Assembly (NCBI GenBank): GCA_964437725.1
Contig: CAYTIB010000001.1
Coordinates: 1-64,000 of the forward strand
Length of the DNA stretch: 64,000 bases
DNA from: CAYTIB01 sp964437725
Lineage (GTDB): Bacteria > UBA8248 > JACPRG01 > G963555815
Reading direction: 5' to 3'
Part shown: in pieces, positions 43,852-51,953 of the stretch
Layout: every line of letters starts with the position of its first letter
Numbering within the stretch: position 1 is the first letter of the stretch
Notes under the pieces: model-generated
What the model was told of the DNA's origin: nothing
Databases searched by the model: none
What the model saw: the letters and a program-made list of their open reading frames with translations, nothing else
Position numbers and translations under genes: made by a program

Positions 43852-44808
43852 ATGAAATCGCTAAGAAAAGTTACAAAAGTCATTCTATTTTTACTCCTTA
43901 TAGTGGCGGCCAGCGCAGCGAGCGGCTATGTCGCTATGAAAGTTGTCTTGGGCGGGGGCGAATTGTCTGTACCCTCTGTTATGAAAAAGCATATTGTTGA
44001 AGCGCTTGATATTATGAGTCAATCTAGTTTGACTTTGGAGGTTCGAAGTCAGGAGTTCGATCCGGTTGTTCCAAAGCATAGCGTTATCAGACAAGACCCA
44101 TCTGCTGGGCAAAGAGTAAAGCGAGGAAGAAAAATTGCAGTGATCCTCAGTAAGGGTCCTCGCGAAACCAGGGTCCCGGAGCTTCGGGGTGAGACTTGGG
44201 GGAGATCGGCAACAATTCTTAAGGCTTTTGGCTTTAAAGTAGGTAGAGTGTCCTGGGTCGAGTCAAAGTTCCACCAAGAAAATTCGATTATTGCTCAATT
44301 CCCTACTCCGGATAGTCATATCGAACGTGGGAAAGAAGTAAATTTGTTGGTTAGTAAGGGAAAGTTGCGAGTTGCATATGTAATGCCCGATTTGGTGGGT
44401 CAGGATTTAAGCGTAGCCTTGCGTGTTCTTCGCAATTCTTCGCTTAGGGTTGGAAAGGTTATTAAGACCGAATACCCTGGAGTTCAAGTGGGAGCTATTT
44501 TGCGAACGGAGCCAAAAGCAGGGTACCGAATCCGAAGTGGAGATGGTGTAAGGTTATTTGTCACGAAGGGCGCTGCAACTGAGGCAAATCCGAATGGCAC
44601 TTATGCATACTTTCGCTATAAGCTTCCAGGAGATATTCGAGAGAGTTTGGTCCGGGTGGTGTTGTTAAACGAAAAGGAATCCCGGGAAATATTTCACGGA
44701 AGGAAAAAGGGGCGCCAGGAAGTGGGGCTCCTGGTCCGGCTAAAGGGGAAAACGTTTGTGCGGGTTTATCTTGATGGGAAGTTAACAGAGGAGAGAATTT
44801 TGCAATGA
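43852..44808 (+). CDS. Membrane-anchored PASTA-domain protein without kinase
   Basis: 318 residues: one N-terminal membrane segment (about 8-30, VILFLLLIVAASAASGYVA), then three PASTA repeats (about 37-101, 106-171 and 178-244; each ends in a valine-rich SKG/TKG strand), and a C-terminal beta-rich part. PASTA domains bind peptidoglycan stem or muropeptides; here there is no serine/threonine kinase or penicillin-binding domain. A role in cell-wall sensing or scaffolding is inferred. The position between rsmB and rpe is common in Deltaproteobacteria-type genomes. Its TGA overlaps the rpe ATG (ATGA). Confidence 0.82.
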   Translation: MKSLRKVTKVILFLLLIVAASAASGYVAMKVVLGGGELSVPSVMKKHIVEALDIMSQSSLTLEVRSQEFDPVVPKHSVIRQDPSAGQRVKRGRKIAVILSKGPRETRVPELRGETWGRSATILKAFGFKVGRVSWVESKFHQENSIIAQFPTPDSHIERGKEVNLLVSKGKLRVAYVMPDLVGQDLSVALRVLRNSSLRVGKVIKTEYPGVQVGAILRTEPKAGYRIRSGDGVRLFVTKGAATEANPNGTYAYFRYKLPGDIRESLVRVVLLNEKESREIFHGRKKGRQEVGLLVRLKGKTFVRVYLDGKLTEERILQ

Positions 44809-45512
44809 ACAAGCTGCAAGGGGGCGAGAATGTGCGGGTTGCTCCTTCCCTATTGGCATGCGATTTTGCACGATTGGGTGATGAGGTGGAAACTGTTATC
44901 TCTGCTGGTGCTGACTGGCTTCACTTAGATGTTATGGACGGGCGTTTTGTCCCGAACATTACGATGGGACCTTTAGCGGTGAAATCTGTTCGGAAAGCAA
45001 GGGCTGTCGGAGATGAGCATGTTTTGCTTGATGTGCATTTGATGATTGTTGAGCCGGAAAGACATTTGGAAGCTTTCGCTCGTGCCGGAGCCGAAGTTTT
45101 GACGGTTCACGTAGAGGCCTGTCCCCATGTGCATCGGATTCTAGAGTCAATTCGGGAGATGACTACGCCAGAGGGTAAACAGGTTTTATCGGGTTTGGCC
45201 CTCAATCCCGCGACGCCTCCTGAAGTTGTCTTTGAGTTGCTCGGAGCTGTGGACTTGATCCTTTTGATGACGGTTAATCCTGGTTTCGGTGGTCAAGATT
45301 TTATCGAAAGTGTTTTACCAAAGATTCGCCGGATCAAAGAACGGCTAGATGAAATGCCAGATCCCCCCATACTAGAGGTCGATGGTGGAGTAGATGTGCA
45401 GACGGCAGGAAAAGCTATTGATGCCGGGGCAAGGATGTTGGTTGCCGGAACAGCTATTTTTGGATCAAAGGATTATCGTAAGGCGATTACGGGGATTCGT
45501 GGGGATAAATAA
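44805..45512 (+). CDS. rpe: Ribulose-phosphate 3-epimerase
   Basis: 235 residues, TIM barrel that interconverts ribulose-5-phosphate and xylulose-5-phosphate in the cytoplasm. Seen: APSLLACDFARLG, LHLDVMDGRFVPNITMGP (metal His and Asp), VHLMI, MTVNPGFGGQDF, and EVDGGVDVQTA. An ATG at 44805 overlaps the previous stop; GTG at 44832, preceded by GGGGGCG, is an alternative and would give a more typical N-terminus (MRVAPSLL). Confidence 0.94.
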   Translation: MNKLQGGENVRVAPSLLACDFARLGDEVETVISAGADWLHLDVMDGRFVPNITMGPLAVKSVRKARAVGDEHVLLDVHLMIVEPERHLEAFARAGAEVLTVHVEACPHVHRILESIREMTTPEGKQVLSGLALNPATPPEVVFELLGAVDLILLMTVNPGFGGQDFIESVLPKIRRIKERLDEMPDPPILEVDGGVDVQTAGKAIDAGARMLVAGTAIFGSKDYRKAITGIRGDK

Positions 45513-45638
45513 GTAAACTCAAGGATAGGTTTCTTAGATCTTGAAACGGAGTTCTCGTTGACGAGGCTACAACTCGGATCTATCGTTAATCTTTAGTTTT
45601 GTGAGATTTTTTCAATCTTTTCGGTAGGGATCTGATAA

Positions 45639-46994
45639 ATGTTCGAAACTTTGAGCCACCGCCTTGATAAAGTTTTTAACAAGCTACGTGGGCGCGGACG
45701 ACTCAGCGAATCGGATGTCACCAGTGCTCTTCGAGATGTACGGTTGGCGATGCTTGAGGCGGATGTTAATTTCAAGGTGGTCAAAGGCTTTATCTCATCT
45801 GTAAAAGAGCGGGCTGTTGGGGTCGATGTGATGAAGAGCCTGACTCCGGGACAGCAAGTTATTAAAATTGTCCATGAGGAATTAGTAGCACTCATGGGGA
45901 AAGATGCAGTTCCGTTGGCGTCTTTAGGCGATCCACCTATGGTTATCTTACTTGCAGGGTTGCATGGTTCTGGTAAAACGACCACGGCTGGCAAGTTAGC
46001 ACGCCACTTTAAGGAGGAGGGAAAACTCCCGTATCTCATTCCTTGTGATTTGATGCGTCCTGCTGCAGTGGAGCAACTTTGCAAAGTTGCTCAATCTCTG
46101 GATGTTCCCGTATTTAATCCTGAAGACGCTATGGATTCGGTGGCTGTTGCGGAGCAGGGCCTGAAGGCAGCTCAGATAGCGGGGGCCCAAGTGGTGATTG
46201 CTGATTCGGCAGGGCGGAACCAAGCTAATGAGGAATTGATGGGGGAGTTGACTCGAATATCTTCTAAGATTTGTCCCGAAGAGCGTCTTTTGGTTGTGGA
46301 CGCGATGACTGGGCAACAGGCGGTAGATCTGGCGAAGGCTTTTCACAACTCAATCGAATTGACTGGGGTTATCTTGACTAAGCTTGATGGGGATGCGCGG
46401 GGTGGCGCGGCCCTTTCGATACGAGCAGAGGTTGGGATTCCCATAAAGTTGGTGGGTGTTGGTGAGCGCATGGACGCTTTGGAAACATTCCATCCTGAGC
46501 GCATGGCCTCCCGCATTCTCGGAATGGGAGATATGCTTTCATTGATTGAACGGGCGCAAACCTCCGTGTCGGTTGAGGAAGCTGCAGTAATGGCCGAGAA
46601 AGCTCGGACTTTGACTTTCTCACTAGAGGATTTCAGAGATCAGATTTGCCAACTAAAAAAAATGGGCCCCATGGAAGAACTCGTAGGAATGATCCCCGGT
46701 ATGAACAAGCTGAAAGGATTCAAAGGGGAGGGAGATAGCCTTACAAAAATTGAAGCTATGATTAATTCGATGACCCCTGAGGAGCGTCAGGATCACTCTA
46801 TAATCAGTGGTGGCCGCCGCAAGCGAATTGCGGTTGGTAGTGGTACGACGGTTCAAGATGTTAATCAACTGCTTAAACAGTTTTTGCAGATGAAAAAAAT
46901 GATGCAACAGCTCACTCGGGTTGCAGGGAGTAAGAAAGGAAGGCGTGCCTTAATGATGGGAGTTCCTGGAATACCAGGCCTCCCGCGAAACTAG
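45639..46994 (+). CDS. ffh: Signal recognition particle GTPase
   Basis: 451 residues: N domain, G domain and Met-rich M domain. GTPase motifs: G1 GLHGSGKTTTAGKLA (about 107-121), G3 DSAGR (usually DTAGR), and G4 TKLDGDARGGAALS (about 247-260). The M-domain RNA-binding element SGGRRKRIAVGSGTTVQDVNQLL and MKKMMQQL follow. It targets nascent membrane proteins with 4.5S RNA to FtsY. A GC hairpin overlaps its stop codon (46976-47003). It starts the ffh-rpsP-khpA-rimM-trmD-rplS block. Confidence 0.96.
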   Translation: MFETLSHRLDKVFNKLRGRGRLSESDVTSALRDVRLAMLEADVNFKVVKGFISSVKERAVGVDVMKSLTPGQQVIKIVHEELVALMGKDAVPLASLGDPPMVILLAGLHGSGKTTTAGKLARHFKEEGKLPYLIPCDLMRPAAVEQLCKVAQSLDVPVFNPEDAMDSVAVAEQGLKAAQIAGAQVVIADSAGRNQANEELMGELTRISSKICPEERLLVVDAMTGQQAVDLAKAFHNSIELTGVILTKLDGDARGGAALSIRAEVGIPIKLVGVGERMDALETFHPERMASRILGMGDMLSLIERAQTSVSVEEAAVMAEKARTLTFSLEDFRDQICQLKKMGPMEELVGMIPGMNKLKGFKGEGDSLTKIEAMINSMTPEERQDHSIISGGRRKRIAVGSGTTVQDVNQLLKQFLQMKKMMQQLTRVAGSKKGRRALMMGVPGIPGLPRN

Positions 46995-47003
46995 GGCCTT
47001 TTT
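46976..47003 (+). terminator. Weak stem-loop with T-tract at the ffh stop
   Basis: AGGCC (46976-46980) pairs with GGCCT (46995-46999) across a 14-base loop that includes the ffh TAG, and TTTT follows. A short stem makes it at most a partial terminator or attenuator before rpsP. Confidence 0.25.
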
Positions 47004-47075
47004 ATTAGGTGAAAGGTCTCAGGAGTCCATGGAGAATCTTCTTTACAGGTTTTTTGGATAGAAGGAGGAATGTGA

Positions 47076-47327
47076 TTGGTTTCGATTAGACTTACACGGT
47101 TAGGCAAAAAAAAGAGGCCATTTTACCGAGTTGTTGTTGCCGATTCGCGCTCGCCTCGAGATGGAAGAATTATAGAAAGTATTGGCACCTATGATCCGGG
47201 AGATGATCCTGTAGCAATATCAATCGATCAGGATCGGGCTCGATATTGGCTCACTAATGGTGCCCGACCTTCCGCTACCGTAAAGACTCTTTTCCGGAAG
47301 GTAGGCGTTTATCAGAGCGATCCTTAA
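47076..47327 (+). CDS. rpsP: 30S ribosomal protein S16
   Basis: 83-residue small-subunit protein with the conserved start VSIRLTRLGKKKRPFYRVVV and ADSRSPRDGRIIESIGTYDP. The start must be TTG at 47076: GGAGGA ends six bases upstream and a TGA is in frame just before it. Curiously an ATG (47070) followed at once by TGA stands between ribosome binding site and start. Confidence 0.95.
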   Translation: MVSIRLTRLGKKKRPFYRVVVADSRSPRDGRIIESIGTYDPGDDPVAISIDQDRARYWLTNGARPSATVKTLFRKVGVYQSDP

Positions 47328-47375
47328 ATGAATGTATAGGTTGTATTAACCTTTCAAGCGCATTATAGGCCCCAG

Positions 47376-47624
47376 ATGTCAGGAGATCTTGCAATAAGAA
47401 ACCTTATAGAGTACATCGCAAAACAGTTGGTTGATGATCCTCATCAGGTCCATGTGGATGAAGTGGATCGGGGAGATCATGTCTTAATCAAGCTGAGTGT
47501 GGCGGAAGAAGATTTGGGTAAAATAATCGGAAAACAGGGAAGAACAGTGAAGGCTATGCGTGCTTTACTGTCAGCGATATCTACAGAATATGGTCGGCGA
47601 GTAACTCTCGAAATTGTGGAATAG
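47376..47624 (+). CDS. khpA: KH-domain RNA-binding protein
   Basis: 82 residues, single KH domain with the LGKIIGKQGRTVKAMR element (GxxG is GKQG, about 49-52). KhpA usually works with KhpB/EloR in cell-division and sRNA control. Located between rpsP and rimM, its typical place. Confidence 0.93.
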   Translation: MSGDLAIRNLIEYIAKQLVDDPHQVHVDEVDRGDHVLIKLSVAEEDLGKIIGKQGRTVKAMRALLSAISTEYGRRVTLEIVE

Positions 47625-47629
47625 CAACA

Positions 47630-48175
47630 ATGCCTTCGAAGATGGTAACTGTCGGTCGCGTTGTGAAAGCCCATGGAATCCGGGGGGAGATAAGTATTGA
47701 GCTCTGGCTTGAGACGGGGGATGCTTTGTCTGTCGGTCGTGAAATATCGTTGGGGGGGTTGGAGGATACTGTTTTTCATGCTCGCATCGAGGCATCCCGA
47801 CCGCATCAAGAGCGGTTCCTTTTGACTCTCGGAGGAATTACCGATCGAGACATGGCGCGGTCTCTCGTTTCAGCTGAGATTAGAGTTAATCGAAGTGATC
47901 TTCCCCCTTTGGCCGAAGGGGAGTATCTTTGGGAAGATTTGGTTGGGCTCAGCGTATGGGATGAGAAAGGCAATGTTTTGGGAAAACTGACGGAAGTTTT
48001 CTCCTCCGGACCCGGTGGTGAAAACGATGTTCTCGTTATTGGTAAGGAAAATGATGAAATTCTTCTCCCGATGACCCACGAAGTTGTCAAGGAATTAGAC
48101 TTGGAGTCTGGTCGGTTAACTGTTGAAATATCAGGTGTTTTTGGGGAAACCGGAAGCAACGATGATAATTTTTGA
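47630..48175 (+). CDS. rimM: Ribosome maturation factor RimM
   Basis: 181 residues: N-terminal RimM barrel (VTVGRVVKAHGIRGEI, about 6-21) and C-terminal PRC barrel (EYLWEDLVGLSVWDE, GPGGENDVLVIG, EILLPMTHEVVKELDLESGRLTVE). It binds S19 and aids 30S head maturation. Starts 5 bp after khpA; its end overlaps trmD by 14 bp. Confidence 0.94.
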   Translation: MPSKMVTVGRVVKAHGIRGEISIELWLETGDALSVGREISLGGLEDTVFHARIEASRPHQERFLLTLGGITDRDMARSLVSAEIRVNRSDLPPLAEGEYLWEDLVGLSVWDEKGNVLGKLTEVFSSGPGGENDVLVIGKENDEILLPMTHEVVKELDLESGRLTVEISGVFGETGSNDDNF

Positions 48176-48923
48176 TGTGATTACCGTTATGCCAAACATG
48201 TTTGAGTCCCTGCTTTCGGTTGGAGTGCTCGGAAGGGCCGTTAGCGGAGGGCTTCTGAGTGTTCGGCTTCATGATCTTAGGGAGTATACGGATGATGTGC
48301 ACCGTTCCACTGATGATTCTCCGTATGGAGGGGGAGGGGGTATGGTCATGATGCCGGAGCCTTTGGGTCGGGCTATCGAGACCGTTCAGAATGGAGGTTC
48401 TCACGCCCCCGTTATTTTTTTGACGCCTCAGGGGAAACCATTTACGCAGCCTCGTGCCTACTCACTTGCCCAGGAGAAACGTGTGGTTTTACTTTGTGGC
48501 CGGTACGAAGGAGTGGACGAGAGAGTCCGAGAGATATACGTTGATGAGGAGATTTCCATAGGGGATTATGTTTTGACTGGTGGTGAAATCCCTGCGATGG
48601 TAGTGATCGAAGCGGTTGCTAGAATGATTCCGGGAGTTTTGGGTTGCGCGAACTCAGCGGGCGAGGATTCTTTTTCAAGTGGATTGCTTGATTTCCCGCA
48701 ATTTACTAGGCCTGCCACTTTCAAGAATTGCCCTGTCCCGTCTGTCCTTATGTCGGGAGACCATCGTGCGATTCGAAAATGGAGAGAACGGCAGGCTCTT
48801 TACCGAACCTACTTGCGTAGGCCGGATCTGATTCAAGAGGAGAAATTGGACGAAGAAAAAAAGAGCTGGTTGTCGGAGTGGCGAGGTGAGGGTGGAGCGT
48901 TGCGGTCTTCAAAGATTCCATGA
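48162..48923 (+). CDS. trmD: tRNA (guanine37-N1)-methyltransferase
   Basis: About 253 residues from ATG 48162; the frame is open further upstream within rimM but the protein begins MIIFDVITVMPNMFES. SPOUT-fold signatures: DDSPYGGGGGMVM, LLCGRYEGVDERV and SIGDYVLTGGEIPAM. It makes m1G37 and prevents frameshifting. The 14 bp overlap with rimM suggests coupling. Confidence 0.95.
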   Translation: MIIFDVITVMPNMFESLLSVGVLGRAVSGGLLSVRLHDLREYTDDVHRSTDDSPYGGGGGMVMMPEPLGRAIETVQNGGSHAPVIFLTPQGKPFTQPRAYSLAQEKRVVLLCGRYEGVDERVREIYVDEEISIGDYVLTGGEIPAMVVIEAVARMIPGVLGCANSAGEDSFSSGLLDFPQFTRPATFKNCPVPSVLMSGDHRAIRKWRERQALYRTYLRRPDLIQEEKLDEEKKSWLSEWRGEGGALRSSKIP

Positions 48924-48941
48924 TAGAGAGGTTGGTGTGTC

Positions 48942-49289
48942 ATGAATGTGATCGATCAGCTAGAAAAATCACAAATGCGGATGGATATCCCCTCTTTCCG
49001 TTCTGGGGATACGGTTCGGGTCCACACTCGAATTGTCGAAGGAGATAAAGAACGAGTGCAGGTTTTCGAAGGTGTGGTTATTGCCCGAAAGGGGGGAGGC
49101 ACCCGTGAGACTTTCACGGTCAGGAAAACTTCTTACGGAGTTGGGGTAGAACGTATTTTCCCTCTCCACTCTCCACAGATTGAAAAAGTAGAGGTCGTTC
49201 GTCTGGGTAAAGTTCGTCGCGCCAAACTTTACTACCTGCGTGATCTCAAAGGCAAGGCATCTAGAATTGCAGAGCGCTCGGCACGTTGA
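48942..49289 (+). CDS. rplS: 50S ribosomal protein L19
   Basis: 115 residues with the conserved FRSGDTVRVHTRIVEGDKERVQVFEG and RKGGGTRETFTVRK elements, and KVRRAKLYYLRDLKGK near the end. Binds at the 30S-50S interface. TrmD precedes by 18 bp; rnhB follows with a TTGA overlap. Confidence 0.96.
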   Translation: MNVIDQLEKSQMRMDIPSFRSGDTVRVHTRIVEGDKERVQVFEGVVIARKGGGTRETFTVRKTSYGVGVERIFPLHSPQIEKVEVVRLGKVRRAKLYYLRDLKGKASRIAERSAR

Positions 49290-49969
49290 TAGTGGGTGTT
49301 GGCTGGAAATGGGAACGTGAGATGTGGGGGGCTGGCCACGATTTAGTGGCCGGTGTAGACGAAGTTGGAAGGGGACCGATTGCTGGTCCTGTGGTTGCGG
49401 CTTCGGTGATTTTGCCAAGAGATTTTTCTGTATCCGGTCTTGATGATTCAAAGAAACTCACATCCAAGAAACGAGAGGATTTGTATCAAGCTATTTTGGA
49501 AAAGGCGGTTGCGTGGAGTGTGGTGTTTGAAGATTCTGCGGCCATCGACCTTTTGAATATCCTGCAGGCTTCTCTTCGTGCCATGGCACGCTCCGTTCTT
49601 CAGTTACATCCTCTTCCTCATGCAGTGCTAGTAGATGGCTCACAGTTCATACCATTAGAATCCAACTTGAACATCACACAGGAGGCAATTGTTCGAGGCG
49701 ACGGAACGAGTTCATCCATCGCAGCGGCTTCCATAATCGCTAAAGTATCTCGTGATAGAAAAATGGAAGCCTATGATCTGACTTATCCGGGGTATGGATT
49801 TGCACAGCATAAAGGTTACGGGACAAAGATGCATCGTGAAGCTTTGTCCCGACTTGGGGCTACCCCCATTCATCGTAAAAGCTTTAGCCCAGTTTGTGAA
49901 ATGGAGTTGTCGTTTGGATCTCCTGGAAATTCCTTGACTCCTGATAAGCTGAAAAAGTTACCTGATTAA
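49286..49969 (+). CDS. rnhB: Ribonuclease HII
   Basis: 227 residues; removes ribonucleotides from DNA. Catalytic motif GVDEVGRGPIAGP (Asp25, Glu26), VDGSQ, SIIAKVSRDRKM and HKGYGTKMH are present. Start is TTG at 49286 overlapping the rplS stop; an internal ATG at 49322 is a possible alternative and would not touch the catalytic core. Family range is 190-230 residues, so both fit. Confidence 0.93.
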   Translation: MIVGVGWKWEREMWGAGHDLVAGVDEVGRGPIAGPVVAASVILPRDFSVSGLDDSKKLTSKKREDLYQAILEKAVAWSVVFEDSAAIDLLNILQASLRAMARSVLQLHPLPHAVLVDGSQFIPLESNLNITQEAIVRGDGTSSSIAAASIIAKVSRDRKMEAYDLTYPGYGFAQHKGYGTKMHREALSRLGATPIHRKSFSPVCEMELSFGSPGNSLTPDKLKKLPD

Positions 49970-50093
49970 TGTTCATGTTGAAAGAGAGGATTCTCCTTGT
50001 GTACGTCTTTCTTGCAGGACTCTGAAAAGGTAGTTTTGATCTCATCCTTCGCGTTCCATTGATGCTTTTTCTATGAGGCTATCAGCTTTTACT

Positions 50094-50882
50094 TTAATGA
50101 ATTAGAGTTTTGTTGCGTTCATAAATTAGTCGTAATCCCTCAAGAGTGAGTAACGGGTCGACTTTGTCAATAATTTCTGCTTCTCTTGCAACCAGCTCAG
50201 CTCCCCCGCCGGTGGCAATAACGTGAGGTGCACCTTCCAGTTCGTTTCCTATTCGCTCAACCATTTCTTTGACAAGCCCCACATATCCGAACAGAATGCC
50301 GGATTGCATGCTCGTAATTGTATTCCGTCCGATGGCGTACTCTGGACGAATGATTTCAACATGTGGAAGCTTAGCAGCGTTAGAGAATAAGGCTTCTAAG
50401 GAGATGAAGATTCCCGGGGCTATCGCGCCACCGACATAGTGACCCTCTTGGGATATGGCGTCAAACGTGGTGGCTGTCCCGAAATCCACAATAATCAATG
50501 GGGTCCCATATTTTTCAATTCCAGCCACGGAATTCACAATCCTATCGGCGCCTACTTCCCTCGGGTTGTCTGCCTGAATCACAAGACCCGTTTTTACGCC
50601 TGGTCCGATCACCAGTGGTCGAGAACCAAAGAAGCGTAGAGAGACTTCTTCGAGAATTGGTAAAAAAGGTGGAACGACACAAGAGACCGTTACGGCTCTT
50701 ACCCCTTTCATAAGATCTTCTTGTTTGCCAAACAAGTCCCGAAGCAACACTCCAAACTCGTCTGAGGTTCTCTCCGGGAGAGTTGTTACCCGCCAGTGTT
50801 CGAGCAATTCTGGACCTTGAAACAGACCAGCAACGGTGTGTGTGTTGCCGACATCGATGACTAGGAGCGTGCCATCCCTCAA
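50094..50882 (-). CDS. coaX: Type III pantothenate kinase
   Basis: 262 residues; first step of coenzyme A synthesis. ASKHA-fold motifs: VIDVGNTHTVAGLF (about 8-21), PREVGADRIVNSVAG, IVDFGTATTFDAI (about 126-138), and GGAIAPGI. The start is TTG overlapping birA's TGA (TTGA); no ATG or GTG is available before the catalytic motif. Forms an operon with birA. Confidence 0.94.
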   Translation of the reverse strand: MRDGTLLVIDVGNTHTVAGLFQGPELLEHWRVTTLPERTSDEFGVLLRDLFGKQEDLMKGVRAVTVSCVVPPFLPILEEVSLRFFGSRPLVIGPGVKTGLVIQADNPREVGADRIVNSVAGIEKYGTPLIIVDFGTATTFDAISQEGHYVGGAIAPGIFISLEALFSNAAKLPHVEIIRPEYAIGRNTITSMQSGILFGYVGLVKEMVERIGNELEGAPHVIATGGGAELVAREAEIIDKVDPLLTLEGLRLIYERNKTLIH

Positions 50883-51661
50883 AGCTCTTGAACCTCCCCT
50901 GTTTCTATAATCATTTTGCCTTTTGTGGTTTCAATCACTAGGCTACCTTCCTCCGTTAAATCTATTGCCTTACCCTCAATTGTTCGTTTTTTCGTTAGGT
51001 AACGGACTTTTCGTCCAATTGTTGATGAGTTTCTTTTCCAGGTATTTGCCAATTCTGCAAAGCCATTATGCCGCCATTGCTCAACAGTAATTTTCAAATC
51101 TTGCACAAGCCCAGCTGTTAAATCAGAATAGTCCGGAGTCTGCCCAGTAGCTAAGAAAACTGATGTTGCAATTTGACGAATCTTACGGGGAAAATCATCT
51201 GGCCTATGGAAAATATTTATCCCAATACCGATAATCACATTGTGGATACTTCCGCTACGTCCCTGGGCTTCCGTAAGTATACCTCCGACTTTTAATCCAT
51301 CATACTTTACGTCGTTTGGCCATTTGAGCTTTGGAGCTCTCCCGGCGAACCGTTTTAAAGTTTTGCAAACTGAAATACCGGCTACCAGGGTAAGTTGCGG
51401 AAGAGGGTTGGTAATATTTTCCAAACGAAAGAATACCGAGAGGTAAGCTCCCAGTCTCGATGGAGAGTGCCATGCGTTTCCGGCACGGCCTTTTCCCCGA
51501 GATTGGGATTCAGCCAAAATGGCGGTCCCGTTCGAAAGGTCTCGCAGACGAAGTATTCGTAATAACTCGTCATTGGTTGAGTCAATAGACTCATACCTGA
51601 GTAAGAAGGGTTCTTCTCCGGTAATATTATGTTCTTGGTTCTCTTCAGCGCATTTGCTCAT
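50879..51661 (-). CDS. birA: Biotin-protein ligase
   Basis: 260 residues; joins biotin to biotin-carrier proteins. Catalytic elements: SIDSTNDELLR, AESQSRGKGRAGNAWHSP (about 50-67; the usual GRGRxGR is GKGRAGN), and LKWPNDVKYDGLKVGGILTE. No N-terminal DNA-binding domain, so it is a monofunctional ligase and not a biotin repressor. C-terminal SH3-like cap about 215-258. Confidence 0.93.
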   Translation of the reverse strand: MSKCAEENQEHNITGEEPFLLRYESIDSTNDELLRILRLRDLSNGTAILAESQSRGKGRAGNAWHSPSRLGAYLSVFFRLENITNPLPQLTLVAGISVCKTLKRFAGRAPKLKWPNDVKYDGLKVGGILTEAQGRSGSIHNVIIGIGINIFHRPDDFPRKIRQIATSVFLATGQTPDYSDLTAGLVQDLKITVEQWRHNGFAELANTWKRNSSTIGRKVRYLTKKRTIEGKAIDLTEEGSLVIETTKGKMIIETGEVQEL

Positions 51662-51953
51662 GGCGTAATATTTAATTGGCCCATAAATTGTTGTTAAGTA
51701 GCGGGGGAATATGAGGTTCGGGGTTCACCTCATTGTGTTAGCTTTTGCCAGTAGTCTAGCCACGGGATAACTCATCGAAATATCAACGTGCCATTTCTTT
51801 TGACTTGCCTGAACCTAGCGAGTTTCGTAATAAAACCCAACTTGGATTCTTGCTTATCTCCTTATTTTCTGCAAGCTGATTATCCTCTGGGCTTTGATGT
51901 TATGTAGCAATCCTATTGTCGTTTTGCTCAGTAAATTTAAAAGAACATCTGAA
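51662..51953. other. Intergenic region between valS and birA
   Basis: 292 bp. The only structure I find is a perfect 7-bp hairpin (51711-51733). The rest is AT-rich with no recognised RNA gene. Confidence 0.5.
51711..51733. repeat. Perfect hairpin ATGAGGT...ACCTCAT
   Basis: ATGAGGT (51711-51717) and ACCTCAT (51727-51733) are exact reverse complements around a 9-base loop TCGGGGTTC. It lies 50 bp upstream of the birA start and downstream of valS. No T-tract on either side, so it may be a regulatory hairpin rather than a terminator. Confidence 0.4.
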
